From assembly GCA_004352715.1 (NCBI GenBank), contig SCFE01000020.1:2392307-2456306 (forward strand): a stretch of DNA of 64,000 nucleotides, in the 5' to 3' direction. The first letter of the stretch is position 1, and each line of letters opens with the position of its first letter. This DNA comes from Hofstenia miamia. Taxonomy: Eukaryota > Xenacoelomorpha > Acoela. Below, one piece after another: positions 22,446-33,770 of this stretch. A program made the translations under genes and the position numbers. Under the pieces are notes generated by a model. That model had not been told where the DNA came from, did no database searches, and worked only from the letters and a program-made list of their open reading frames with translations.

Positions 22446-24600
22446 AATGAAATAAAATTCTTTTACAGAAACGACTAACACTTATAAATTTACTTAGCAA
22501 ATGCTTACTATAGTAAACCAATTACTAAGTACAAAAATAAACCATAAAAAATTTAATTACACTTTTACAAATCAATCATTATAGGACTGCAGTCTCCTAA
22601 AAATACAGTGATAATGCAAGAATTTGAATAGGGGCATGCAAAATTAAAATATAGCATAGAATAAATATTTAAACATTGTCTCAAATTGAAGCATCTAGCA
22701 GAAAAATCCTTTAGTCACATTCAATGCTTTTGAGGAAAATGGCAAGAAATTGAAAGAAAGTGTAAATCTAGTATACAATTACAATATATTTTGCCAATCA
22801 AATAAACTGAGCTAGTCTCAAAAAATGGCCTACTTTTTAAATGCAAATAAAAATTTGTTAATCAAATAAATCTGTTTGAGCTATAACCTTCTAAGAATGA
22901 TCTAGTTTACCAATAATATAAATTTTTCACATTGATCAAAACAAGAAAATTGTAACAATTAACCAAAGGAACCTAACTTAAAACAGGAAAAATGGGACTT
23001 ATATATACTTTTTACACGTAGGTGCTGCTTCAATTATACATATCAAACAATATAACAAACTCACTACTAAAACTTTAGCTTCAAAATGAAAATACATGAA
23101 ATAAGTTCAGCTTAGAAGAGAATCTATTACAACATAAACATTAATATGTTCTCTTAATTCAATTGCATAGTTCAATGTTTATTACTTGAAAACAGACATC
23201 TCAAACATAGCTCATTTTTAATTTTTAAAAAGGCGAATTATTAAGATAAAATTCGCTATAAATGACTATGTATTATAATCGATCACTGTGGGAAAACACA
23301 TTTGAATTAGCATGAGATTTAAAAAAAGGAAAAATGTGTAATTAAGTATTAATAATAGTATATGTTGATCGTATTTGCTAATTGCACCCACGTCGCCGGT
23401 TGGCCAACTATTGAAACCGTGAGCGGCCAAGTCTACTTAAGAAGGATTAACTGAAACCGCTGGTTGGAATGAATTAGCTAATTCAAACTCGCGTAGCCGG
23501 TTGGCCAACTTGTTAATATACACTCATACAAATAGTGCACGCGGATTTCATTTGCTAATTCAACACTAGTAGCCAACTGACCAAAAATATAGTCCTACTC
23601 AAAGTTTTTGAATTGAATTCGAGTTACTCGGACCGAGTTCAAATATTTAAGATTCAAGCTCAAATATATTTTTGAAGAATAGGGCTATTACAAATTTAAA
23701 ATAATTTATATTTCAACGGATTTTCATTCGAGGCTGAGTAAAAGTGTTAATGAATTCTCTTCAGAGCTTTTTGATCGAGTTTCACTAATTCATGTGAGTT
23801 GGAGTTTTTAAGATAATCGAAATAAAACTTTTAAAAGACAACAATTAATTGCATTTGTTAATTGCAACACTTAAATTCTTTTTTAATTTTTTTAAACCAT
23901 TACTTCAAAATGTTATGAAAGTAAAATAAAAATATATAAAATATAATTCAGCTAGTGTACTTAATATACTGTTTTATTGGTCTTACGAAAATTTTAAATG
24001 TCTGTTACAAATTGATCTTAGAAAATTGCGTTGAACTAGGCGTTTATAGTTTTTGGGGTTTGTATTTCTAATAACGATTTATTTGAGCAGTCACAGATTA
24101 GTGGAATTTCTCCCAAAAAGATAATTTTGACCTAGCAATTTAATTTTCTCGCACTGTGTAATTCTAGAAAACTATTCTAGCAACAGCTCTTATTCTTGAC
24201 AATTTACCAAAAATAAGATTAATTTCTCTCTCTGTTAATTTAATATTTATTAACCAGATTGTACGCTTATTATGCCAATGAAACTTTTAAGTGGAAAAAG
24301 GTTTATTTAATAACTCGCTAAAGAACTTTATCCACTTAGAGTTTAACTGAAATGACAACAACAATTTGGTTTGATTTGAACAATTTACCACTATTTTTCA
24401 AAGAGCTTAAACAACGAATAAAATTATAAAATGTTAAAGTAGTTGAAATTTCCCTAAGACAAAAAGGTGAGTATTTTATCTCTACTTATTGTTGAGATGT
24501 ATTAATAATAAAGTACATGTAAAACGACTAGAGTTGAGAGTACTCTTATATTTTAGATCAAGCTAAGCACAGTAATGTAAGCCAGGTGAAAATCAACAAA
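22446..24600. other. AT-rich sequence; short dispersed motif
   Basis: No genes seen. The segment CGCCGGTTGGCCAACT / AGCCGGTTGGCCAACT occurs at about 23393 and 23495, with a weaker third version (AGCCAACTGACCAA) near 23570. It is probably part of a small repeat. Confidence 0.4.
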
Positions 24601-24624
24601 ATGAATAATCACAGTTAATAGGCT

Positions 24625-25148
24625 ATCAGGGTACCAAGGTTTGAAAATACCTACTTTCAAGCATCTCGGAACACAAAAATCCAACTCTTCAAGGGGTAGG
24701 GAGAAGAAAGAAGTGATAGTTCTTCTGGGGAGATCTGATTTCTCAGTTGAGGCCGATTGGGATGGAGGGAATACGCGAGCCTGGGCGAATTTCTTTCGGA
24801 GTTTCCTCATTTGTGACACCTTCCATCTGCGCCTAAACCGTCCACAATTTNACATTAAATGTTAATGGTCTCTCTTTCCCGCTCTCTGTAAATGACATCT
24901 GCGTTTTTGAGGACCTTAACCNATCAGGGTACCAAGGTTTGAAAATACCTACTTTCAAGCATCTCGGAACACAAAAATCCAACTCTTCAAGGGGTAGGGA
25001 GAAGAAAGAAGTGATAGTTCTTCTGGGGAGATCTGATTTCTCAGTTGAGGCCGATTGGGATGGAGGGAATACGCGAGCCTGGGCGAATTTCTTTCGGAGT
25101 TTCCTCATTTGTGACACCTTCCATCTGCGCCTAAACCGTCCACAATTT
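24625..25148. repeat. Duplicated GC-richer segment of unknown nature
   Basis: About 220 bp beginning ATCAGGGTACCAAGGTTTGA is present at 24628-24850 and again at 24923-25148. Each copy lies next to a single N (24851, 24922). The sequence is richer in GC than its surroundings and open on both strands (minus: RKLRKKFAQARVFPP, LPLEELDFCVPRCLK; plus: SNSSRGREKKEVIVLLGRSD). I do not recognise either reading. The duplication is probably an assembly effect. Confidence 0.6.
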
Positions 25149-25997
25149 CTTGACATTTCCCTAAAAGACAATACCAAGATAACATGTGTACCCACATTGA
25201 TCTGCAAGTTCAATTTTATTAATAGAAAAATGAGTTCAGATATAGAAACGACTTTAATATTACAAGAAATTTTGTCACTAGATTATGTATCCCTCAAGCG
25301 GGGAACATTAGAACATCATTTATTCGCAGATATAATTATTACTGAAATTTTAAACATCGAAACTTATGAAATTGCTACATATATCCCACTAAATGCGGAT
25401 TGGAATTTTCCACACGACTGTATTCTAGAACACGTATGGCCTTGCAATAATTTTCATAAAAGAATCTCATTTTACTATGCATTTTTGCCTGCTTCAAATA
25501 ACTACTTTCCGAAACGCATTTGTTAAAAACAACAAGAAACAAAAACTGATTTTTGGCCTGTTTTCTCAAATAAAGGATTATACAAATTTCCACAATGTTG
25601 TTTTCGTTCTTCCTACTGATTGTTTCACAGTAATGTGCTGTTGAAAATGATGTACTGCAGATTTACATACAAAATTTTTTATTTAGGGTAATAAAAACTG
25701 GAAGAAAAAAACGTGTACAAAACTGTTTTTAATAATTTCTTTACCTTATCATAATTTCAGTAATACATCAGTCTTCATAAAGTGCTATTCTTAGATGTCC
25801 AAATAGCTTTGAAAAAGGATTATCAAAAAAACTATCTTTGCTTACAGTTAAGGATTGCCAGTGGAAACACTGATTCAATAATTTACATTTTGAAAACTTT
25901 ATTGCCGAATGTATAAAGTTCTTGTTACATGTGAACACAATTTAATAATGAGTTCCCTATGCATGCATTTCACTAGTCTACGCTATCGTTTCCTCTT
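25149..25997. other. AT-rich sequence, no supported gene
   Basis: The plus-strand open frame that starts in the duplicated segment runs on to 25526, but shows no known domain. The rest is AT-rich. Confidence 0.35.
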
Positions 25998-26192
25998 ATC
26001 TTGAGGGAGAGGCACCCACCGGATCATTATCATCCTGGTCCAGGGAGGTATGCATCTAAAGATGCCACCCTTCCATCTCTTCTTATAAACAAGGGTGGCG
26101 GTCGTTTTGGAGGATCCTCTGGCACTTGTCCCGGATTCATGGCTCCTTCTGCAAATATTTCTCCTAATTTAAAATTTATATTCACCCATTAG
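25998..26192 (+). pseudogene. Possible PG-rich (SHIPPO/STPG-like) exon or retrocopy fragment
   Basis: A GC-richer patch reads ERHPPDHYHPGPGRYASKDA, then TLPSLLINKGGGRFGG, then a stop at 26192. PGPGxY followed by a spaced hydrophobic and RFG segment resembles a sperm-tail PG-rich repeat, as in ciliary microtubule proteins. There is one repeat only and no convincing splice donor, so this could be a stray exon, a retrocopy or chance. Confidence 0.28.
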
Positions 26193-26641
26193 ACATTTTA
26201 ATTTAAAATCAGGACGTTGGTTGACAACCACCTACATTTGTATTTTTGCTTGCATGCAGTCACACTCAGATACTTAATTTAGGTTTTCCATACATGCTCA
26301 CATTTGGTAATATAGCTAACGCGAAATTACATGCAAAAGATTATAACTTTGATACAAAACACCAGCAAAAACACTATTTAAATCCTTCCTTTATTTATAT
26401 AACATTTCACAATTTTGACATGAAAATGAGCCTCTATATATTGCAGCTCCCACTGCTCCATAGCAGTCCCCAGCATTCGGCCACCATTCTCCTTCTTTGC
26501 AGAACCACCCATTTTAGGGGAATAACCAATTCTTTATCAAACATGTCCTAAACAAGTAAAAACCATAATTTTGTAGGCAACAAAAAAACGCAACAAAAAA
26601 CAATTATGTTCTAATTTATTTTTTTGTTTTTCTTTAATGTT

Positions 26642-26938
26642 AGTAGTGAGGGAAGACGAGGCCCTGTCTCACAAAATGACCTTGAGCTCTGCAATATCGA
26701 GGGAGTGTTTGCAAATGTTAATTAATGAGTCATTCTACTTGACAAATGTTTTGACATCTCCACTAATGGGTTTTTAGTGACGTCAGATATTTTTAAGTAT
26801 GTCTACTAATGGATTTCAATTAGTAATGCTTTTAATTGATTTACATATTAGGGCCATTTTTTGGTATGAGTAATTTCACTTTGATAATATCACGGGCCAT
26901 TTTTTTGGCATGACTAATTTCACTTTGTTAATAGTGAG
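26642..26938 (+). repeat. Polinton-like terminal inverted repeat (A-left)
   Basis: It begins AGTAGTGAGGGAAGACGAGG and is repeated inverted at 30684-30390 over its whole length with few differences. The six bases before it, aatgtt (26636-26641), equal the six after the right end (30685-30690). A 6-bp duplication, AG...CT termini and an inverted repeat near 300 bp are the defining marks of Polinton/Maverick elements. It contains a TGACGTCA-type CRE core (GTGACGTCAG). Confidence 0.88.
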
Positions 26939-26940
26939 AA

Positions 26941-27070
26941 ATGGTGATGATTCGCAGCCATAACCATGATATCTCTATTGAGAGAATGAATAAAGTGGCG
27001 CTAACACCCTACGATGATAAGAGATATCTGGTGGATCATTACCAAAGTTTGCCGTATGGTCATAAAGGTA
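26941..27070 (+). pseudogene. C-terminal fragment of an element-encoded protein (YDDKRY...YGH)
   Basis: Directly inside the left inverted repeat, the frame reads RSHNHDISIERMNKVALTPY, then DDKRYLVDHYQSLPYGHKG before a GT. From memory, the signature K-AL-x-YDDKRY-...-L-x-YGH ends proteins of large animal mobile elements; I cannot name the protein with certainty. If so, only the last 40 or so residues remain, which fits an internally deleted element. The first 70 bases are repeated at 27785-27853 beside an N, probably an assembly duplicate. Confidence 0.45.
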
Positions 27071-27132
27071 TGCATTGCATTTACATGTATTTTACTAATT
27101 TTCCATTTAGATATTCCACAATCTTCAATTAA

Positions 27133-28679
27133 ATGCCCCATAAATGAATCATCTACAATGAAAATATTTAGCTGTGTTTTCTACTAATTATGATTTTCTG
27201 CGGTTTATCAATTGAAGAATGTCTCTACATTAGAATGAAAAAAAGAACGCCTCCATGTGAAAAATCCTTCGCAAAAAGTATAATCATTTTAATTTATAAT
27301 AAAATTAATGAAAATATTTAGCTGTGTTTTCTACTAATTATGATTTTCTGCGGTTTATCAATTGAAGAATGTCTCTACGCCATAAACATTTCACTGATAT
27401 GCATGTTCTATTGCTACATAATGCATCATTCGAAAATTGCCTTTGTACACATTGATTAACTTCTCCTCAAGTCACATACAGTCAATCCTCCACTGTGTGC
27501 ATGTATAATTGCAAAGAAATAGTGGTAGGCATTGATTTCTCTCTCTCTAATTAACTTGGAGTTTAGCACATTGTATGCACTTTCTCCCAACATACTCCAT
27601 AAAGCAGATGGTGAGAATTGCATTAGAAATCCGATTTAGCTGTTATCAATGCTAGGAGCTTTTGAGAAGACATACAACTTGGTATGGATAATTTTATATT
27701 AAAAGCATCTTTATTCTGCTTTTAGACNNNNNNNNNNNNNNNNNACGTCTTCAAACGAATTTTGGATGGAGAAGAAATTCTGCAGTGAGAAATGGTGATG
27801 ATTCGCAGCCATAACCATGATATCTCTATTGAGAGAATGAATAAAGTGGCGCTNTAAAATTTGACTTTTTCATAATTTACATTTAATCAATTATAAAATT
27901 TACATCGTAATTCGCATTGCTAGATAAAAATCATTATAATTAAATAATCCCACTCACTCATTTGCAATAAATTAAACAAATTCGATCATACACAATACTC
28001 GATAAAACATTAATGCCTTGAAACTAATTTAAAAAGGACAATAAACGTGTACAAAGGAAATGTTTATAGACACATAAAACCGTGAATACATAACATTGCT
28101 CATCCCCAAAAACGTGTACGCCAAAAGAGGAAATACAAAAATTAACCGAATAAAACACCAATGCAAATCATTGATTAAAACAAANATACACGGTTTTACA
28201 TTTTTGAAAATTGATGAATTTTGTTTTATCATGTAAAACTAGACAAGCGTTTTTACTAATGTCTATAAAAAATTTAAACATTTTTATTACAATGGATTGC
28301 GATCTCTTTGTTTAATTTCTGTTTAATATTTTCCATATGTATTAACGAATTAGTTTTAAATATAGTTTGTTTGCTTAGAAACGAGAATGTTGTTTATGTA
28401 GAATGAAATTGTGTGTATAATTTTATGTAGCAAATTTCGGATTTATACATAATCCATGTTTTTACTCTTTCTGAAAATGTAGGTTGGTTTTATTATGTAT
28501 TATGCCTTTTAAGTATAGCGAATATGCGATCTCTTTGTTTAATTTCTATATTTAATATACAGATTTGAAAGTTTTCCCAAATTATATTTTTACGTATGCG
28601 CTTTTCGAAATTATGGAAAATTAGTTTGTAATATTATGTGTGTGTATCCCACAAGGGGTTGTTATAATAAGGTATATAT
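27133..28679. other. Interior of Polinton-like element, with duplicated pieces
   Basis: A 70-bp segment (ATGAAAATATTTAGCTGTGT...) occurs at about 27159-27229 and 27308-27378. A 17-N gap lies at 27728-27744, and a copy of 26936-27003 at 27785-27853. Otherwise AT-rich with no genes seen. Confidence 0.5.
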
Positions 28680-29072
28680 TAACGTGATGTAATGCAAACA
28701 ATTGTGATATTAACAAAGTGAAATTAGTCATATCAAAACAATTAAATTGCCCCCAACATGAATCACCATAAAACCAATTAGTGGTCTGTCAATCAACCAG
28801 TGATTCACTAATTATTATTTGCAAACACCCCTCGATATCTGTGAGTCAGCACTCAAACCACCCTCGCCAATATTCACAGTCTGTCACGTGACATGTGACG
28901 TCATCAGCTCTCGACCAATCAGAAGCGTTTGTTTGTCGTCTCTTTCTGCCCCCTTTACTACTCTTAATATTGTCAAGTATGTGTGTCACTAATTAAACCA
29001 CACCTTGATATTGTTGAATCAGCAGAGGCCAAAGGTCAGTTTATGTAACCTCCCTGCCTTATATACACTACT
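28680..29072 (-). repeat. Two stacked right-type Polinton-like ends (28962 and 29072)
   Basis: Read on the minus strand from 29072: AGTAGTGTATATAAGGCAGG begins one end, matching 13936. After about 105 bases, at 28962, a second AGTAGT (AGTAGTAAAGGGGGCAGAAA) begins. This second end shares blocks with the A-type repeat: TATCGAGGGGTGTTTGCAAA and GACTAATTTCACTTTGTTAA. So one element end appears inserted in, or joined to, the inverted repeat of another. The second end holds a CACGTG E-box, TGACGTCA and a CCAATCAG box within 60 bp (28885-28930). Confidence 0.6.
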
Positions 29073-29292
29073 ACTATTGCATATTATGTTAGTGATCTCT
29101 TAAAGAACTTGCAAGGATTTTTAAAAATTTTATTCCCAACGTTGATTTTTCAATAGAAAAATTGAAAGTGTCTATTTCAAACACGTTTTACAGCAAAACC
29201 TATTAATCTATAAAACCATCTATGCTGATTTATTGCTAACTAAGCCTTCTTGTTTAAATCATGCTATTTCACTTTGTTGTAAAGCATGTAAC

Positions 29293-30292
29293 NNNNNNNN
29301 NNNNNNNNNNNNNNNNNNNNNNNNNNNNNNNNNNNNNNNNNNNNNNNNNNNNNNNNNNNNNNNNNNNNNNNNNNNNNNNNNNNNNNNNNNNNNNNNNNNN
29401 NNNNNNNNNNNNNNNNNNNNNNNNNNNNNNNNNNNNNNNNNNNNNNNNNNNNNNNNNNNNNNNNNNNNNNNNNNNNNNNNNNNNNNNNNNNNNNNNNNNN
29501 NNNNNNNNNNNNNNNNNNNNNNNNNNNNNNNNNNNNNNNNNNNNNNNNNNNNNNNNNNNNNNNNNNNNNNNNNNNNNNNNNNNNNNNNNNNNNNNNNNNN
29601 NNNNNNNNNNNNNNNNNNNNNNNNNNNNNNNNNNNNNNNNNNNNNNNNNNNNNNNNNNNNNNNNNNNNNNNNNNNNNNNNNNNNNNNNNNNNNNNNNNNN
29701 NNNNNNNNNNNNNNNNNNNNNNNNNNNNNNNNNNNNNNNNNNNNNNNNNNNNNNNNNNNNNNNNNNNNNNNNNNNNNNNNNNNNNNNNNNNNNNNNNNNN
29801 NNNNNNNNNNNNNNNNNNNNNNNNNNNNNNNNNNNNNNNNNNNNNNNNNNNNNNNNNNNNNNNNNNNNNNNNNNNNNNNNNNNNNNNNNNNNNNNNNNNN
29901 NNNNNNNNNNNNNNNNNNNNNNNNNNNNNNNNNNNNNNNNNNNNNNNNNNNNNNNNNNNNNNNNNNNNNNNNNNNNNNNNNNNNNNNNNNNNNNNNNNNN
30001 NNNNNNNNNNNNNNNNNNNNNNNNNNNNNNNNNNNNNNNNNNNNNNNNNNNNNNNNNNNNNNNNNNNNNNNNNNNNNNNNNNNNNNNNNNNNNNNNNNNN
30101 NNNNNNNNNNNNNNNNNNNNNNNNNNNNNNNNNNNNNNNNNNNNNNNNNNNNNNNNNNNNNNNNNNNNNNNNNNNNNNNNNNNNNNNNNNNNNNNNNNNN
30201 NNNNNNNNNNNNNNNNNNNNNNNNNNNNNNNNNNNNNNNNNNNNNNNNNNNNNNNNNNNNNNNNNNNNNNNNNNNNNNNNNNNNNNNNNNNN
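29293..30292. other. Assembly gap of exactly 1000 N
   Basis: A fixed-size placeholder. All open frames crossing it are artefacts. Confidence 0.99.
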
Positions 30293-30389
30293 GTTCATGT
30301 AAGCAATCGAAATATGGAAAATTGATAGCATTGACGAAAACGAAAATGTGTGATAGCGAGGAATATTAACAAAATAATGCTGTAACATG

Positions 30390-30684
30390 TGATATTAACA
30401 AAGTGGAATTAGTCATGCCAAAAAATGGCCCGTGATATTATCAAAAGTGAAATTACTCATACCAAAAAATGGCCCTAATATGTAAATCAATTAAAAGCAT
30501 TACTAATTGAAATCCATTAGTAGACATACTTAAAAATATCTGACGTCACTAAAAACCCATTAGCGGAGATGTCAAAACATTTGTCAAGTAGAATGACTCA
30601 TTAATTAACATTTGCAAACACTCCCTCGATATCGCAGAGCTCAAGGTCATTTTGTGAGATCAGGCCTCGTCTTCCCTCACTACT
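30390..30684 (-). repeat. Polinton-like terminal inverted repeat (A-right)
   Basis: Inverted copy of 26642-26938, ending CCCTCACTACT at 30684 and followed by aatgtt (30685-30690), the second target duplication. Confidence 0.88.
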
Positions 30685-30876
30685 AATGTTTCTAATACAT
30701 GCTGTAACGCCCTTGTTAACTTGATTTATGGCCAAGATAATGTCGTACCATATCAGTCTGTGGCCCAGTGCTCCTGCATGGGATACAGCCCCCTGCGTAC
30801 ATTACCATCTACGATAGTTTCATGTGTTCCCATAGGATTATTTGCATTGACAGGTTGGTTGTAAGGTTTAAGTCTG

Positions 30877-33060
30877 TTAATGTAAACAATTAGTGGCCAT
30901 TTTTTCGGAGATTAAGTTTTTGATTTGTACATTTACATCATTTAGTATTTTGATAATCTCGTATGGCCCTGAATAAGGTTGATGTAATTTCCTAGCTAAA
31001 TCTGGCTTTACCACTGGATGATTTAGCCACACTTTATCCCCAACGTTGAATTCCTGAAACCTTACTTTTCTATTATAAAAATCACACATTCTTTCTTGGG
31101 CTTTACCCGTTTTTTCAAAAACTGATTTTTGCATAATACTTAAATTTAGCCTAAGGTCTAGGATGTACTGATGTACGTTATCATAATGAGTATTATGTCC
31201 TTCTGATTCCGGTAAAAGTAATTGTACTGGAATACGGACCTTTCGACCAAACATTGCTTGAAACAGGGATATTCCTATAGTTTTTTGTTGATTTGTATTG
31301 TACACAAAACACACATTTTCTAAATGTTCGTCCCAGTCACTCTGGTCATCCTTAATGTACTTAGAAACAATGTCAATTAATGTTTTGTTCCATCTCTCAG
31401 TCTGTCCATTACATTGAGAATGAAAAGCAGTGGTTTTTAATTTCTTAATATCCAGTAAAAAACATAATTGGTACATTAGATTGCTTTCAAAATTTTTGCC
31501 CTGGCCTGTCAGAATGTAATCCGGAAGGCCATAAAATAGTGAACACTCGCTTTACTAACGCCCTAGCGGTCATTTCTGCAGATGAGTCAGGTAATGCAAA
31601 AGCAAAAGTAAATTTTGTGAACAAGTCAACCATGGTAAGTACCCATTTATTTCCGCGGTCTGTTTTGAGTAATGGACCCACTCTAATTTTTTAAGGGGGC
31701 CCTAACCTCAGGCTGCGGAAACTTCCTTGAACCACATTTATTTATCCATGAAAGAATATCACTCGCCTGCCCTGGCCAAAAATATAATTCCCTAACCCTT
31801 GCCATAGTCTTATTTTGACCGAGATGACCTCCTGTTGGAGATGGATGAACAGAACTTAAAATTTGATGAATGTTTAATCGTGGGACAATTAGTTTAGGTT
31901 AACCTATTCCTATTCTTATATAAAGAATTTTATCTTCAACATATAATAATTCCCATTTTGACCAATAAACATACGAATCCCTAGGGGAGCCTGTTAGCTC
32001 TTCTCGATATGGTTTTACATGTTTATTATCTTTCACCGCATTTTATATATTACCGCAATACCGGGGTTTTCATTTTGTGCATTAATACATTTTTCTTTTT
32101 CCTCATACCCAAGTTTTAGTGAAAATGTCAACATAGCTCGAATATTGTCGGTGTCTTCTTGATTATCCTTATGATGAGTGTCTAACCTACTTAATGCTTC
32201 AGGGTTTTGATGCTTAGCACCAGGTCTATGACACTAAATAACTCTTTTTTTGTCGTGGAATAATTCAACTCTGCTCTGTGTAAAGTTTTGCTCGCATATG
32301 CTATGGGGTTCTCTCGATCCCCTGTTCTCTGAGCTAAAACTGCTCCTAAAGCCACATTAGAAGTATCACATGATACTAAAAAGTCCTTATCAAAATCCGG
32401 GTATTCCAAAACTGGTGCTGTTGTTAATTTTGATTTCAGAGTTTCAAATGCTTCTTGTTGACTATCACCCCATATATATATTTGCTTTTTTCTCAATAAC
32501 AATGTTAAGGGGCAGCAATGTTAGCATAGTTTGGAACAAACCTATGATAATATCCCGAGAGCCCGAAAAAACTTATCAGCTGCATTAGATTTTTCAGAGC
32601 TATCACTTGTTCCACAGCAGTTATTTTCCCGGGATTGCATTCTACTCTGTTCTCAGCGTCTTGATGGCCTAAAAACGTTACTTGTTTATGAAAAAACACA
32701 CATTTAACGGAACACAGCCTTAGCCCTGCCCTTCTAAATCTTAAAGCAACCTCACCAAAGTTTTCCATTGTTTGTTTAAATGTTTGACCGTAAATTAAGA
32801 TTTCTAAATAAACTACACATGCCTTATATAATATTTCTTCTAAAATGTGCTTCATTAGTCGTTGAAACACACTTGGGACCAAACTGATTCCAAAAGGTAC
32901 TGCGTTGAATTCTAAGTGTCCATTTGGGGTAGAAAAAGCGGTTTTCAGAGTATCTTTTCTCTGTATTTTCTTTTGATGATACCCACTCACTAAATCTAAT
33001 GTAATAAAGTATTTACATCGTCCGATCCCATCCAGGACATCATCAATGCCTAGCGCAAGT
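30877..33060 (-). pseudogene. Ty3/gypsy retrotransposon pol (RT, RNase H, integrase), broken
   Basis: Read downward on the minus strand, the pieces follow gypsy order. RT (33060-32505): SGYHQ, KTAFSTPNGHLEFNAVPFGI, FQRLMKHIL, and VYLEILIYG where VYLDDILVF is expected, so the catalytic aspartates are lost. RNase H (32502-32191): FLVSCDTSNVALGAVLAQ, AELNYSTTKKEL. Integrase zinc-binding part (about 31930-31690): HPSPTGGHLGQNKTMARVR, with the CxxC pair damaged. Integrase core (31681-31300): DLFTKFTFAFALPD, LTGQGKNF (D changed to G), TTAFHSQCNGQTERWNKTL. C-terminal: AMFGRKVRIPVQ and KVWLNHP. Frameshifts near 32190 and 31480. Neither LTR, gag nor protease is visible. At 33060 the RT is cut close to a MITE; its other side abuts the Polinton-like element. 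Confidence 0.88.
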
Positions 33061-33071
33061 GATATTTTCTA

Positions 33072-33729
33072 ACACATGTTTAAAGATAGTTCTATTCACA
33101 CAGAAAGCGCACAAGTGCGCGATTGTAAAAGATTGTAAATTTGATTTTAAACATGCTAAATATTTTTGACGATGACATCTTCCAATAATTTAAATTCATG
33201 CCAAAAATTTGTACGAAGTACGTATAATGTATTTAGTTTCAAATTATTATTTAATATTATCACAAAAATGGTATTATTGAACATATTTGTAAAATAGGTT
33301 TTGTCCACAACATTTTTTATTTATAGCAGTTACTAGTTATTGAACTATAGTAACTGCTATTAATAGAAAATGTTTTGAATTCTATATTCTTAAAAATCTG
33401 CCTAAATTAGAGAAAGTTTTTTAATTCATCCGTAATTTAGAATTTCAAAAAATATAAATTGCATTAAGGTTTATCAAATGATTTTCGGTTAATTATTTAC
33501 ATAAAGATCAATTAAATTGTAATAATGTTTACATATTAAAAATTATCCACTTTGATTCGCTCAATTCAATAAAATATAACAATGTGTAGAGAATATTATT
33601 GAATATTTTTCTAATAGCAATTAAAAGCTCGCGTTCTGTGTGAACACTCTCGTATTAATACATTGCTAGAAATCTATCACAAGCGCAAACTCGCTTTCTG
33701 TGTGAATTCAACTATCTTAAAACATGTGT
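33072..33729. mobile_element. TA-flanked MITE with about 45-bp inverted repeats
   Basis: The left end ACACATGTTTAAAGATAGTT...ATTCACACAGAAAGCG is matched inverted at the right end (CGCTTTCTGTGTGAAT...AACTATCTTAAAACATGTGT). Both ends are bordered by TA, as in Tc1/mariner-type insertions. The interior is AT-rich with no coding frame. A further partial copy of the end (AAGCTTTCTGTGTGAATA) lies at 33752-33770. Confidence 0.72.
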
Positions 33730-33770
33730 TAAAAATACAAGCACTATATCGCAAGCTTTCTGTGTGAATA

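Larger units (their letters stand above)
26642..30684. mobile_element. Polinton/Maverick-like element, deletion derivative
   Basis: Bounded by inverted repeats of about 295 bp with 6-bp AATGTT duplications. Its assembled length is about 4 kb, including exactly 1000 Ns (29293-30292, so the true size is unknown). Full Polintons are about 15-20 kb and carry PolB, integrase, ATPase, protease and capsid genes. Only one short coding relic is visible (26941-27070). It lies between the 3' side of a gypsy pol relic and AT-rich sequence. At least one further set of Polinton-like ends lies inside it (28962, 29072). Confidence 0.7.

Noticed and set aside
22086-22521. Open frames with repeated LWIPQNAGI-type segments, also 34811-35062
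   Set aside because: They are translations of the TTTTGTGGAATCCACAAAA repeat array, on opposite strands in the two arrays.
29233-30388. Long open frames of 350-380 codons on both strands
   Set aside because: They consist almost wholly of the 1000-N gap.
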